64,000 bases of DNA from Mactromeris polynyma (lineage: Eukaryota; Mollusca; Bivalvia; Venerida; Mactridae), in NCBI GenBank assembly GCA_032209605.1, contig JASFXZ010000009.1, positions 17,099,553-17,163,552 on the forward strand. Reading direction: 5' to 3'. Below are positions 36,200-49,600 of this stretch, in pieces. The notes under the pieces were generated by a model, which saw only the letters and a list, made by a program, of their open reading frames with translations, was not told the DNA's origin and made no database searches. The position numbers and the translations under genes were made by a program. Numbering within the stretch: position 1 is the stretch's first letter; each line of letters begins with the position of its first letter.

Positions 36200-36433
36200 G
36201 CAGCTGAAGCCCCACTGGAAGACTTTGTTGCCACAATCGATGGCGGGAGCATTGATGGTCAAACAGCTGACCTCTTGGCATCAACAGGAGACGTCATCAG
36301 CATCAACGCTGAAATGCTCCAGACAGCAACAGAGGACGACATTGATGCATTTTTCACCTCTCATGTGCCTGTGGCTATGAAATTTGTGAAAAGGGGAGCA
36401 ATTGTAGAGGACTTTTCATTAGTTGTGAAATAA
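36200..36433 (+). CDS. Unrecognised protein, last coding exon
   Basis: A 234-base exon after TTTTTACAG, open for 77 codons to TAA at 36431-36433. It reads AAEAPLEDFVATIDGGSIDG and later TEDDIDAFFTSHVPVAMKFV, ending DFSLVVK. The protein is acidic, lacks a membrane segment or signal peptide in the visible part, and has no Cys. Together with 34886-35053 it gives the C-terminal 133 residues of a larger protein. I cannot name a family. Confidence 0.72.
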   Translation, partial: AAEAPLEDFVATIDGGSIDGQTADLLASTGDVISINAEMLQTATEDDIDAFFTSHVPVAMKFVKRGAIVEDFSLVVK

Positions 36434-39400
36434 TGTATCGCATCATTTACAAAAATGTATTTGTTTTATGTACTTAGCCTTTGTATTTTAGTACAATATA
36501 CATTCGCATGTACAAAAATGTATACACTACTCATATTTTTTCGTTTGGTTTAGAGTTACAAAAAGGTCTATGCTAACAATTAATCATTGCTTTCAATATT
36601 ATCTTAACTTTTTGGCCATCTTTCTGTTGCTTAATCACTATTCCTATTCAATTCTCTGATGTAATAATCTCTTGCATGTTCATAGAAGTTTTGTTTATCC
36701 CTTTTCCTTTGTTTTACTATATTGTTTCATTATTTCTGTATTGGTGTTTAGTCGATTGGCTAACTTTTTTGTAAAAAGGTATGTTTGATTTATATTTTAA
36801 CTCTTCAACATTTGAGGATTAAGAACTATGTATATACTTTTAAAGGCATGAAGTAATGCTTTTTGAAACATCAGGGTTTTTATTTTACTTGTATCAAAAC
36901 TGTTACCATCTTTTGACTGTTTTTGGATAGACCATTATGGTATCCTTTTGTGTATTGAAATACCTAACATATCAGCTGGGTGATGACATTTTTAAAAACG
37001 ATCATTTTTCCACTTGTGCCAATACTGTATGTATGATGTGCCTTTAAATGATCTCACTCATTATTACCATATACCTTTAAAAATTGGTATTTACTAGTCA
37101 GTAAAGTTTATTTATCTGATTTTCATTATAACTGTTCATTGTAAATACTCAAACTTTCCTTTAATAACATGTTTACTTATTAATGGACACTCATCTTTGT
37201 TTTTAATAAATAAAAAAAATATTATATGCAGATATTTTCAAATACATTCACCTAGAGAACATTACATTATAAATATATAATAAAAATGTAATATTTTAAG
37301 TTTTCAGAATTCACTAATATGCATATGCTTCCATTCAGTTTTTTGGTTTGGGTTTCAACAAGTTTTGAACAATATCCCATAAAGGAGGTAATCAAAATTA
37401 TACAATAATATCTTTACAAATGACGATATATTTGGTTCCCATGAAATTACTAAGCATGTCATATTGCAATTATTCCTGATGACAGATGTACAATTGTTTC
37501 ACTTTCAATTTAAACCGAATGTTCACATGTATACTCTATTTAGACAGTAGAAACGTTATTGCATTATTTCTTTTATAAAAAATTTCCAATCCGAAGTCCT
37601 TGCTATAAAAACGTTGATTCAAAATGTTTCAAAAATCAGCTCTGTTATATTTTAAACTCATTCAAATCATTCCTCTCAATGTTACCCTTAATGTTCACTT
37701 TTTAACTAAACTAACATTTATTAATGATATGATAGTGTGAATAAAACGAATTACATTTCTTCATCTATATACATCATTGTTAAACCTTTTTCTAACAACT
37801 CCATTTCTTCTAAGCTCCATTTTCAACATATTAATACTTCCTGCACATTTCTAGGAAGTTATTCAGGATAACATAATAATAGTGTCTGTTCTTGAAAATT
37901 AATATTACAATTTTTTTCAGAAATTTGGAAACAAAGTACAATTCTTTTATACCTCATATGTGCTTTGCTTTTAACATTGTATTATGTGATTATGGCCAGT
38001 GGTATTCTGATCAATGTACTATTTGTATTTCTTTAATTTTCCATTACTATGTTTGTAGATAAATGTACATAACTTTGAAATGTGCTTGTTATATGTCATG
38101 TCCACTGCTAACTTTGGCACCAATTTGTGCAAACTGCTTTTGTAGTGCCAAATTTATGCAATCTCTTTGTCAATAGTGCTGTAAATATTTTTATGCTCTT
38201 TCATAACATCAGTATTAGAATTACATCTGTATTTTACATATATGTTTGTCTACTGCTAATGTTCAACTTGCACGTGCCTGTGCTTTTTTTGACATAAATC
38301 CAAATATATCCTCAGGTTTTTTCATTATTTTGGTATTTGTTCATTTCATTCATGTATTTATTTCTCATAAGTTCATAAATATTTATACTTGGTGTTATAC
38401 AATGTACTATATGCACTTCTTACAGCTTAACATAGATCTTCCTATCTGTAAACATTTTACACAAGCTGAAAGTTTACTTAGATTAAACTACATGCAAAAC
38501 TGCATTACAATTTCTGTGTCTATGGTATATCTCTCTTCAATTTTTAGGCACTTCTTTTATGCAGATCATTTCAAGTGCTGTTCTACTAAAAAATAATATA
38601 TAATAATCTGCCATTACATATTTATTCAATTTCCTTCATGTATGCAACTTTGTTTATATGCCAATATTTGGTTATTTCCATGCATATGTCTTGTCATTTT
38701 TGACACTTATGTTATGAAACACTTGGATGTCTTGCTTTTGTACTTTTGATAATTCAGCTCATTCTATTCATTTTTATATTACAATTTTTCAATATCTAGT
38801 CATTATATATTAGTTATATTTCTAATGCCATTTTTATAGATAAATTTAAACATCTTTTTCTTAAGTCATAAAAAAACAAAACAAGTACAAGATAACTCCA
38901 CAAAGCATCTTCAATATAACATATTCATTTCTACATTTCCATGACTACTTTCAAACTATGTACAAACTTTGTAAGATGACAGAACACTACATATAATAGG
39001 TTTAACAAAACTATTTTTTCACATGATCCAATGTCAGTGACAAACACCATACACTTTTTAATATTTGTGCCACTATAAAAATCGGATGTTACGTGTTCAG
39101 CTATGTGTTCATATGATGATGATAATATTGCCATAAATGACTTGCTTTATACTCTTTTAGTCTGTATACATTGAATTGTGTTGAGCAGCAGCCTTTTACA
39201 CTAATCCTGTTACCTTTTCGTTTTGGTTAGATATATCTTTAATGTTCATTTAGCAGTAAATATTTCTTGAATCAATCTTTTAAAATATACATCCACCTAA
39301 AGGTACCATGTGGTCACCTTATTTCAGATTAAAATTGACATAAATACAATCCATTGCTGATACTTATGACCAATAACTGTTTGTTAATAAACATTTGAAA

Positions 39401-39460
39401 TTACATCTTTAGTTCAGTGTTTCATGCATCAACATTTATCATTTCCAATTATTCGTTATC
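36434..39460. other. T-rich stretch, probable long 3' UTR and downstream DNA
   Basis: About 3 kb of strongly AT-rich sequence in which the + strand is richer in T and C than in A and G. That skew fits a long transcribed 3' UTR of the gene ending at 36433, but no transcript evidence exists here. AATAAA-type signals occur near 37205 and 39388. The open frames at 38246-38596 and 38931-39134 look like low-complexity chance frames. Confidence 0.4.
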
Positions 39461-42400
39461 ACCCACTTCCTTACAAGTAATACATACTTGATAAGCATTT
39501 TGTGTGCTTCCAAAAATTGTTTGAATCACCTTGCAAACCATGTCAGTCCTTCTGCCAGCACAAGTATTATGTATGCAGTAAGAATTACGTTAGTTTGGAG
39601 AGAGAAAAATCCCAAGCAAAGAAAGTGAAGGCTTGAGCACCACAATCCTAATCCACATATGCATTGTTACTCCTTAAAGGTTGTGATTTGCATTTTGAGA
39701 ATAATATTTAAAAAATCTAATGTGTCACTATGTTCAATGAAGTAAAATATACCAAGAAAACACCTGATGCCTATAATGCAAATTCCGATTTGATGTTCTA
39801 TCTTGGCGCGTAGGCCAGGTGAGATTTGTAATAATTATGTGTGCGTGGCACCGTCCTTCAGCACTTTCAGTGCTTTGATTTATACAAAGCAATTACCTGT
39901 ATGTTTGGTTTATAAACCATGACAGATTTAACCCTGTTACCATGGCATCTCTTACTTCACTAGTTTATTTCCAGGGGCGTACCTGGGCGCTTTTGAAGTG
40001 TACGCCAAGGGTGAGCATCGTAGGTGCGAAACTAGCAGCAAGGCTGCGAATGGGGGGGGGTAGGTTTGGAAGGGGGCCCCAAGAAAAAATTGAATCTTAG
40101 GAGGCAAATGGTGCGTTTTCATGCTAAATTTCAGTGTTAATATGGCATTTTCTTTGTCATTAGCATACTACTTAAATTATAGTGTCAAAGAACTGATATA
40201 TTAGGGCGAATTTGCCCATAACCCCATCCCCTCAGCTTTCCGTTTTATTGCATTTTTTTATCTTTTATTTTTTCACTTTTTCTTGACGAATTGTACGCAT
40301 TGGCGTACATGCGATATGCGCCTCATTTCTTATCCTTGACACATTTACCGGTGCGGCTGTTCTATCATGGCTTTGCTTTTTGCATGGCCTTTATATCATG
40401 TGGCAGAATTCTCATCATCCGATACTCGATACTGCGCAAAAATGCCTATATAGAACTATGAAGGATTTTAACTTTAAATTAGTATAACTTTTTATCCGTT
40501 AAAGATATCAAATAAATGCAAACGGTTTTGCAATGTTTTAATATTCCCCATTTATTCAAATATTTTATCTTTTATTAAAAAAAAAGGCAAAATGGTATTT
40601 TTTTAACTCTAAAACAGTTACCAGTGCTATATAGAATATATAGGCGAAAAATATTTACTCTGAAATTAACTTAATGTCATTTAAAAACGGTTAATGATAT
40701 TAACAAAATGCAAATGGTCTCATAAACCATTATTATTTCTCTGTCTGTCGGTATTTATTTTGTGAAAATATTTATAAAGGAAAATGGTCTTTTTTAAACT
40801 TTAAAATTATATAGAATGTTTCTTACCACGTACGGAAATGTTCGGAAGACCATCCGAGTATGACCGAAGTTTTATGACACTTCATCTCTGGGCGGTCACA
40901 CTAGGGTCCAGCAGCGATTATACAAGCTGTTAATTAACAATTACTGCGCTTTATAGGGAAGAGGAAACGTGACTTTTTATAGAATAGCCTTGAAATCAAA
41001 TATTGGTGTGGTTTATTATCAGGGTGAAAATATATTGACTTTTTATTCTGTAAAGGTGGGAAATTTAAAACACTATAATTCGATTACAATAAATAATTTA
41101 TATGATATTGTTTAACTTTGTATTTAACAGTGAAAATTATAATATTAATGCTATTAATATCGTAAAATACAGATGTTACAATTATTTAGACAAATAGTTG
41201 CATAACTTATATAAAATATAAAGTATTAGGTTAAAAATCAGACCCGGATCCAGAATTTCCGGACTGGGGGCCAAACATTATGAAATGCCCCCACTTGAGA
41301 TGCGCAGCGCCAAGTGTGGGTAGGTACGGGAGGGGATTATCCCACTCCTTTAAGGGAGGTCCGGGGGATCTTCCCCGTAAAAAGTTAACCATGTATATGA
41401 AATGGTGGCTTCTGATGCATTCTGGGGGTCTAAACATTTAGGTGTCATTCATGAGAATAGCACTAGTATTATCTTGTCAAAAAATACAGAACGACCAAAT
41501 CATACAAGTACCAACATTTTAACTAATTTCCAGGGGACAGCCCCTCATGTACCTACTCCCAGTCAGCCTTCAGTAAAAACCCTTGTCACAAGTGATTAAG
41601 AAGCCATTTCGTCATAAACTCTGTGAAATAGTGTAGATATTAAAACTTTCATGTATGACGGGTGTTGTACTTCGATGATTGATAATACATGTATATGTAT
41701 GACTTATGAAGTTATTGATTTTATTGAGCATTGTGATATCGCTGATGATTATTGTTTGAACGTTTCCAGACACAGACCCATTTTATGTTGCTTACAATTA
41801 TTTTGTAATATGACCCCTTTTGTTGTAAACACTGTACTTAGTGCAAATCGTTGTAGTTGGAAAAGGGTCCACACAGAGAATGTTAGTACATATGTCACTT
41901 GCTAACCGTGAGGAACGTATTGAGTAATATATAAATATACTGACGAGAAAAAGAAACGCCTCATTCTAACTCATTGTACAAAATGTTGTTAACTGTGATT
42001 CAAGATTAGAAAAGAATAATTCCATTCGCAAATTTGATCCTTTAACAGAATTGTTGATTAATTAGACAGTATTTCATGGTCACATTATGCTTCAAATCTT
42101 GAATTTCAATTGACTGGTCAGAGCAATTTCATTGACACAATCAGTAGCGCGTGTGGCCACCTCTACTGGCAACCACATCAGCAAGACGTCGCCCCACGGA
42201 ACCGCACAAGTTACCTAGCTGATGCCGTGGGATTGACCACCTGCGTAATCGCCACATTACTGCCACTGGAACCGCTATCAATGCGGTTCGCAACATAATC
42301 GCCACATTCACCCCAAACTGTAAGGAATCGATTGCGCGTAGTTGGTCTGGTCAAATTGAATCAAACGCAGCTGAAAAATCGCTAAAGGAGCAAAACATTT

Positions 42401-43221
42401 TTATTTCGGATCTTAGTTTCTCAATAAGAAAATGTAAACTGAAAATGTGGTCAGTAGAGGAGTATTTTTTATCTAAAACCAGCCTGGTTTTCATTGAGTA
42501 ATTGGTGTTCATTATATACATCATTAATTCTAGTATTCAAGATAGACGTAAAGATTTATAATAATCTGATTGGACGATCTATTGGTCAACCTTCATTTTA
42601 TAAATTCGTTGAATGCTGCCAATCGACCATGATTGCTGTATGATACTCGAGAATATAATTAAAAAGTTTCAGATAACGGAGTCATAGTATCTTTTGTACA
42701 TTTAAGGTATACATTTAAAATTGTATCCTGATGAGTGTACTTTCCCATTATTTGAATGAGAAATTGCTAATAAAATTTCTTGTATACTAATCTGTTTATT
42801 CAAAGAATCGGTTGTGTGTGTAAAAGGAATTATGTTTTCATTATTTAGTAGCGTTTCTTCATGATATTCTTAAAATAATTGTAAAACTCGGAGATACTCG
42901 GGGCGATGTTATTCGTTTTTCTATTCAAATTACATGTATATAAATAATGCCATTAATCCTTTCGCCTTTTTGAGTTCATGGACCGTAGCTTATTGTCCGT
43001 TTCTAGTCTGTGTTTAATTGTTGGTTTATATAAACGGCTAGCTTTATTTACTTAAATAGTTGAAATTTATAACAGCAAGAGCAATATTTACTAAAACTAA
43101 AAGTAAAGCTAAATTTAGATATAATATTGAAAATAATAGACTTTATAATGTTAGCTAATGGTCCACGATTGTTTTTGGAAGCATATTTAAAAAATCAATA
43201 AAAATGTAAATTCTTAATGTA
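39461..43221. other. Repeat-rich intergenic DNA
   Basis: Dispersed-repeat fragments, no supported host gene. 39660-39890 shares two words with 31800 and 34578. 39974-40090 (CAGGGGCGTACCTGGGCGCT, then a G run) and 41238-41390 (GACCCGGATCCAGAATTTCC, GGTCCGGGGGATCTTCCCC) look like end regions of transposons common in invertebrates, but I could not pair them as TIRs. 41940-42360 contains TGACGAGAAAAAGAAACGCC and a GC-rich stretch with the hairpin GAACCGCTATCAATGCGGTTC that may be a decayed transposon. Confidence 0.4.
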
Positions 43222-43300
43222 GGACAAAATCCCCTCCGGACAAAATCCCCTTTACTCATTTTGTACAAGGTGGACAAAATCCCCTTCGTGAATGTTATGT
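43222..43300. repeat. GGACAAAATCCCCTT dispersed repeat, short tandem block
   Basis: Reads GTAGGACAAAATCCCCTCCG then GACAAAATCCCCTTTACTCA, TTTTGTACAAGGTGGAC and AAAATCCCCTTCGTGAATG. The same block, with a different number of units, is at 6834-6967 and 53779-53882. Confidence 0.85.
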
Positions 43301-44026
43301 CCTGCACATAATTCAATATATTTTTTTCGAAACAGGCTACAATAAGTATCATGAATGTATAATACAATGCTGATAAATTAGTACTGCCCGGAGCAATTTC
43401 ATTATGCTGGCTAAACACAGCGGGGTGGCTAATTAAGTCGCGAACGATAATGATCATGAAATCATATCATAAATCGGTAAATCACGGAGGCATCCGAGTG
43501 TTTCCGAGTGTTTCCGACCACCTTGTCCACTGATTTGCGATCCTCGCATCGATAACTATCGGCTTATCTGATGATGAAGATTCTTCGGTATGTTGTTTAC
43601 CAAACTTAAAGTACAAACCTGTTTATTGTTACGTATTTTGTAATCCGAAGCAAAGTAATGAACAAAATTTTTGCGTAAATGGTGTTGCGTTTGCAAATCT
43701 TGATCACGATAGAGGCTTATTATTATCATTGTAAACATGACATTGTTGTCATACATATAGTGCGCTTTTAGTAACCGCGAACGTATGAATATATTACCTG
43801 GATCATTAAATTTCCAAACAGGTGAATTGAAATGTTCGTGTTTGTTCGAAAGCTTGACGAAGAAAAAGCAGCGGCTCTGTTTTGATAGAAAAGTAATCCA
43901 AACAACAGTTTAGCTTCACGTAAGAGATCATTTCTTTACCTAAATTGACATGGATCGGTCTTGAAAGTTCGAACACCTGTTCGCGGTCAATCTAACAGCA
44001 CTATACATATAATTAAATCCAGATAT

Positions 44027-44177
44027 TGTCTAGATTTATTGACCTGTCAAAATTTGCATATCTTCATGGTCAATGCACACGATAAATTAGTCTTTATCGA
44101 AAGTGGCCCGATGACTAATTTATCGTGTGCATTGACCATGAAATGTGCACATTTTGACAGGTCAATAAATCTGTACT
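44027..44177. repeat. Near-perfect inverted repeat with arms of about 65 bp
   Basis: The left arm around 44027-44090 includes AGATTTATTGACCTGTCAAA and ATGGTCAATGCACACGATAA. The right arm around 44112-44177 is its inverse (TTATCGTGTGCATTGACCAT, TTTGACAGGTCAATAAATCT). The loop is about 20 bases (AGTGGCCCGATGACT region). One arm carries a small internal difference (GCATATCTTC versus GTGCACATTT). Probably a fold-back or MITE remnant. Confidence 0.85.
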
Positions 44178-44973
44178 ATATTTATATGTCATTCTGTTAT
44201 GTATGAAAACCAGATGAACATATTATTGTTTGCCTGAAAGTAGGTCGTATTGTACATGCGCGTAGGAGCTGGGGCCGCAGGAGCCTCAGTTGCGGCCCCA
44301 ATATTTTGGCTCGCAACGACAATGGGCCACGGACATTTATGACCCCTAAATCTCATCCGTATCTTAAACTTATAAAAAACAGCCACAAATGTTATTGGCA
44401 TTCAGCCAAGATATGAAATGCCAAAGTGTTATCATCGCTACCAGAAAGGGGCCGTCGCTAGTACAATGACTGCCATCAGTCGGCGAATTAATGAATTAAG
44501 GCATGAAGTGAAGCAAACTAACCAAGTGACAAGTATATTTATTTTGGTTCGTTAATGACATGGACCATCGCCTTGCAGTGTTTGGAAAGTTTGAATATGC
44601 GTTGACACGGTACTCTCCAATTACCACCGAATGAGATTACATTTGTTTGTATAATATAATCGATTGTCGCCGACGTCGGATATCTAGCGACGATTTTCTA
44701 TTATTTTCGATAATCACGTCATCACTAGTACGTTTTCATTGTTTTGCCCATCACGATTAATATGTCCATCATTCTTCGGGTGTATGTCAACTTAAACCAA
44801 TATCTCCCCTCCAACAACTTACATCAACTCCATGTAATTACGTTAAAGGGTTTACCTTAAACAGACATGCAAGCCAAAACCAATTATACCCTTACTGGGG
44901 TAAACGACCGGGGTAGCGCCAGCGACCTCTCAAACAAACAAAAACGCACGATATCACGGTCCTTATTGCATAG

Positions 44974-44996
44974 GAGTCAATATCAAATTTGGTAGA
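44974..44996 (+). repeat. Left terminal inverted repeat
   Basis: A 23-bp arm starting GAGTCAATATC, identical to the inverse of 52065-52087, immediately preceded by the ATAG target duplication. Confidence 0.9.
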
Positions 44997-45163
44997 TATT
45001 TTGATGTGTCAAATGTAAAAATATAATCTCTAAGTTAGTGTTTGTTTTTTCTTCTCAGATGATAATATTACATGTCAAGGACGTAAATAAATTGAAAGCC
45101 ACCCTTAATTCAATGTAAAATCTATATTTATTAAATGTTGAATATTCCTCCTCCCCTGAAGAT

Positions 45164-46115
45164 GTCCTTGCAGTAACATGTTTAATTTTACAATTATTTG
45201 TAACGTTATTAAATGAGTATTATAATAAAATTTACTTTTTCATAGGCTTGAAGATGCACTTATTATATTTCACAGATAAAAACGTTTTGTTGTTGTAATT
45301 TTTCATATGTCAGCACTGTGTTTTCTCTGCATAAATAAATATTAGAGATTTTACACTTTTCAATTGTCTTGGTAACTTCAATTTTGATGTGTAACACGAA
45401 TATTTATAGCTGTTGTAGCATATTTAAATTTTTCTTTCATTCATCTGCCTAACTGGTATAAGCCTTTATGTGTCATTCTCTAGGAATAATCTTTTTTGGC
45501 TCTGTTACATCAAGGACACACATGTGCTTGGAAGGACAATTTTTGTTATTTAAAGGAAAACCAACAACATATCAGGCTTCCCTTTTAATTTGAAAGATCT
45601 AACAACTAAAATAACATAGTAACAATTAACGATAAGATAACTCAAGTCAATGAAATAAATAGTTGGATATTAAAATGTTCCTGTTCAGTGTAGAATTAGA
45701 GTTACAAATCCACCATGTTATTGCAAAGACACAAGTGTTACTTTAAGGACATCTTTGAATAAAATAATGTTCTACATTAAACATATAGCAGTAAATGAAG
45801 TATAAGATGTTTTAATTGGCCGTACTAGCCTATTAGAATACTTCCAGAGACTATTTCAAAACAAAAGTATATGACTTTCTATAATAAACCAATGTGTTAT
45901 TGCAAGGACAATAATATTATATTATTATTGTAAGGCTATTAATTATACCTATTAAACAAATTAAACGTACGATAGGGATCGAGCCAAATGTACATATATT
46001 ATAATATTGTTACTGGGTCATAAAACAAGAATTTCTATATAATACAACTATTTCTACATCATAGTATACCCTTAAACGTTGTTTTTCAAAAAGGTTTAAG
46101 CGTTATTGTAAGGGC
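45164..46115. promoter_or_regulatory. Left subterminal repeat motifs of the transposon
   Basis: Variants of a 14-bp word occur at 45164 (GTCCTTGCAGTAAC), 45503 and 45530 (partial AAGGACA), 45717 (GTTATTGCAAAGAC), 45737 (partial), 45896 (GTTATTGCAAGGAC), 45923 (partial) and 46102 (GTTATTGTAAGGGC). Most read GTTATTG.AAGGAC in this half. Multi-copy subterminal words are commonly transposase-binding sites; that role is inferred here. Confidence 0.6.
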
Positions 46116-46637
46116 TATTATTATTTATTATACACAAATGGTAAGATATATTTCGATATTCTTGTAAATGTTACAAACAAATATCCAAAAGACAAAATTC
46201 AGGTCTTCCTGTGTTTATAATAATTATTATGTTTATATAATATGATATGACCATAATAACAGAACAAGCAAACTAATTTGGAACATGTTAACATGCACTA
46301 TTCCTCTCAAGGAAAAAGACAAAACTGCTTAAACAAAAATCTTTTGAAATTGTTTCACAAATTAAATTGTTAAGTTTGTTACTTTACATTTATTTTCATC
46401 TAGCTGAAATGAATTAAAATAAAGCAAATAAAAAACAACACTAAACGAAACAACAGCTTGAACGTAGATGAAATAGGCAAAGTTCAAGGAACAAAACGAT
46501 TCGAATTAATTCTACGACTTCAAACTATAGCTTGTTATTTAGTCAATAGACAAACGTAACTAACTCAATGCTCCCTAGTTCTATCTTAACAAACATTTTC
46601 TGAGTATCGGGCATGTTTCTCAATAGTATGCCAGTAC

Positions 46638-49600
46638 TCATTTGCAAGCATTAATAGCATGTTCCCAGAGCTTCTCACAAATAGCATGATGTCGAGTGTT
46701 TTCAATCGGTGTAGGGTTCGGAATGATGGTCATTATATCGGTAAAGTTATACCATGACAAATCTTTAATTTTTCTTGGCCAAAAAAAGCAGTTGGTGTTT
46801 CTCTTCCCAACTTGATGCATGCATAGCACTTCAACTTCACAATTGTCTATGTCTTGAACATAACCAGGGTACGGTTTTCCATTAAACCTCACAATGACGT
46901 ACTTGTTCAAACAGTCCTGTATTTCTGGTACGACAAACATGTCTTTATATCTTTCAGGAATTTCACATTTGGCATCACATTTTACTTTATTATCAGTATC
47001 ATTTACTGCTACGCAACTTTCTTCAACCCCATTTATATCATCCCCTATCTTTATCTCAACCTCAGCCCATTCTGTTCTGCCTTCTTCCATCTTCAAATCC
47101 TTCATTTTACATTGACTCTTGTCCAGGTTTCTATAACTTTGTTTTTCACTATCTTGATTTTGAATTTTTTCAGATATCTGTTTTTTATCACTCTTCGTCG
47201 GGTTTGTTTCAGTCTCATTATCAGTATTCGAATAGTCATTGTTTATATTTCGAACGTCATTTGTAGTATCTTTGCGCTGGTCGTTTTCTTTCTTTGACGT
47301 GCACTGTTGATTGTCTCCTTCCGATCTCTTTCCGACAGAAATTAAAGCAACAAAGTGATTGGGTACCCAATGTTCGTTTGGAATATCGTCTCGGGTATTT
47401 GTCCATAGTATATGTACTGGATTTGAATCTTGTTGTAATCTTGGCATAATTATCCTGTTCAAGTCATTGCGAACACTTGCATTTCCTTTGATTGGATAAA
47501 CTGAATATATTGGACATTTGAGAATACTGGCTAGGGCAAATATCTGCCAAATGCCCATAAACGACTTGTTCTCTGTTATTGACAGTACTTCCTTCCGGTA
47601 TATGTCTCGGATGATATTTTGAGTTAGTGTCATGCCAGGAATGAAGAACTCGGAGTATTGAGCAAATTGTGACTTGATAGATGTTATCCTTCCAATGTAA
47701 TCAGATGGCATCCCGTTCTGAAGATAGCCATCATCTAAATACAAGTTCTCATGAATAGTTAACTCCTTAACTATCCTTGCCCGCATTTCCTCGCTTCTAT
47801 CTGGTGTACCAAACGCGAAAACGCTTCCACATGATGGCAAGCAGTTCCCATCTGTATTCACTTCTACTGGTATCAACTGATCAACACTTTGTGGGTTTTT
47901 TACATCATTTGGCATATCTTTTATTGCATGATAGTCAATATCAAGCTTGTTTTTCTGAAGACATATATTCTCAATTTTTATTTCTGTTTCTGGTACTCTC
48001 TTAACTTGGTTTCTCAGTTCATTAGTCGTGCGGCATGTTTCTAAGTCTTCCAAAATCTGTTCAAAGTCAATTTGTATTACTTGCTTTCGTTTTGTCATTT
48101 TTAAAGATTCTTTCGGGGTTTTTATCTTTCTGTTACCAGTACCCAATTTGGACTGACGTTTAGACTTCACACTGGGAGATAACACTTTCTCAACATTTTC
48201 TGTGGCTTTTATGTCTATCTTTATATCATCTTCATTTCCATGTATCTTATCAGTGACATTATTGTTCTCATCCCTTATCTTATTTTGACCAGTCTTATTT
48301 TCAATAGCTGCTAATTCGTATGCATGTCCTTCATGTTCATTTGATTCGGCACATTCACAACTTAAGTGCCGAAACGCAATCATGCCATCCTTAATGTCAC
48401 AAATCACCTGGTGGAGATTAAATGTTCCTGGTATAGCCTTCAACGTGACCTTGTCCAACTCTTCTCTTATTTCGATGATGCTTTCTTCAGATACTAGATA
48501 TATGTTCACGTTCGATTCTTTTGGAATCGCGTTACAAAAGCTTCCAGCAGATGTTATATTGCATCCATATTTTATTGCATTGTCTGCCTGTCTCTTTAAA
48601 GCACCCCCAATAGCATCAGGTATCCCTTTGCCATGACCGGCTTCAAAAAATGACCAAGCAACTTTTTCAAAGCCAAGTTCCTTCCCCTTAGTTGAAGCCA
48701 GATAAAAGTTCCCTTTTTGTCTATATTGTGTTACAGGTCCATCGCTGAATATTTCTATATTGCTTATGTTTGGATGTTTCTTCTTAATGTCTGTTAAAAC
48801 AGGTTTTAAATGTCCCCATACACCCTCAGGGCCGTGAACTAAGGAGTCACTAACTGTGCAGAATGTTTGCGGTGAATTATTATGCATGTACGTAACACCC
48901 GTTTGCAGGCTTATTTGTTTTTTTGACGCCCCGAAATGAACACTTTGTATTTCCGAATTATACCCACAAACATAATTCTCGGAAAAATCAATGTGCATTA
49001 TGCACTCATTATCACTAAGTGTTGTCCTCCTTCTATTGTAATAGTCATATTGTGTATTTGTTCGAAATATGTGCTTTTGATACCGTTTTAGCTGACTGCA
49101 AAATTTATCGAATAGGTCAGCGACATTTCCTTCTTTGCATTCTTTCACTGTTACGTAAACAGGCTTCTCTGTAACACATTTTGCTTTTTTTATCGTACGT
49201 ACTTCTTTATTTGTCACCCATTCAAACCATGTTATGTCTTTGTCCAAAACATCTTTGTTCACATTAACGGTTCTATCTTTACATTCTTCGCATTCACCAT
49301 ACATACATTTCTTTTCATTAATACTGCATGCCACTTCCTCGATGTTCATACTTAAATCTGCAGATTTTGTAGCTTTAATTTGTGTTAGTGCCTCTGCCAT
49401 CAGTTCAGTGTTGTTACAGATTTTACACAAACACGTGTTCCGGTCACTTGGTCTTGGAAATACAACATAAAAAGGTCTTAGTCTACAGAACACGGAGTAA
49501 CTCACTTTCGTCTTCCCCTCGGATAATAACTTTTTGTGCAATGTTTTGAGGTTGGATAGCAACAGTCTTCTTTGTTTTCTTATTTTTTTGTGTGTTTTTG

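Noticed and set aside
36434..39460. Additional exons in the T-rich region
   Set aside because: Frames such as 38246-38596 are Phe/Ile/His-rich, as expected from T-rich DNA, with no codon bias or splice pattern.
39974..41390. A single transposon bounded by GGGGCGTACCTGGGCG and GGTCCGGGGGATCTTCCCC regions
   Set aside because: Both look like ends of common invertebrate repeats, but they do not pair as inverted repeats and no target duplication was found.
42110..42298. Transposase fragment (62 codons)
   Set aside because: GC-rich and element-like, but I could not match it to a transposase motif with confidence.
46854..47297. 147-codon + strand frame inside the transposon
   Set aside because: Antisense to the low-complexity linker of the transposase-like protein. 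The Phe/Ile-rich composition is the mirror of Lys/Glu/Asn codons.
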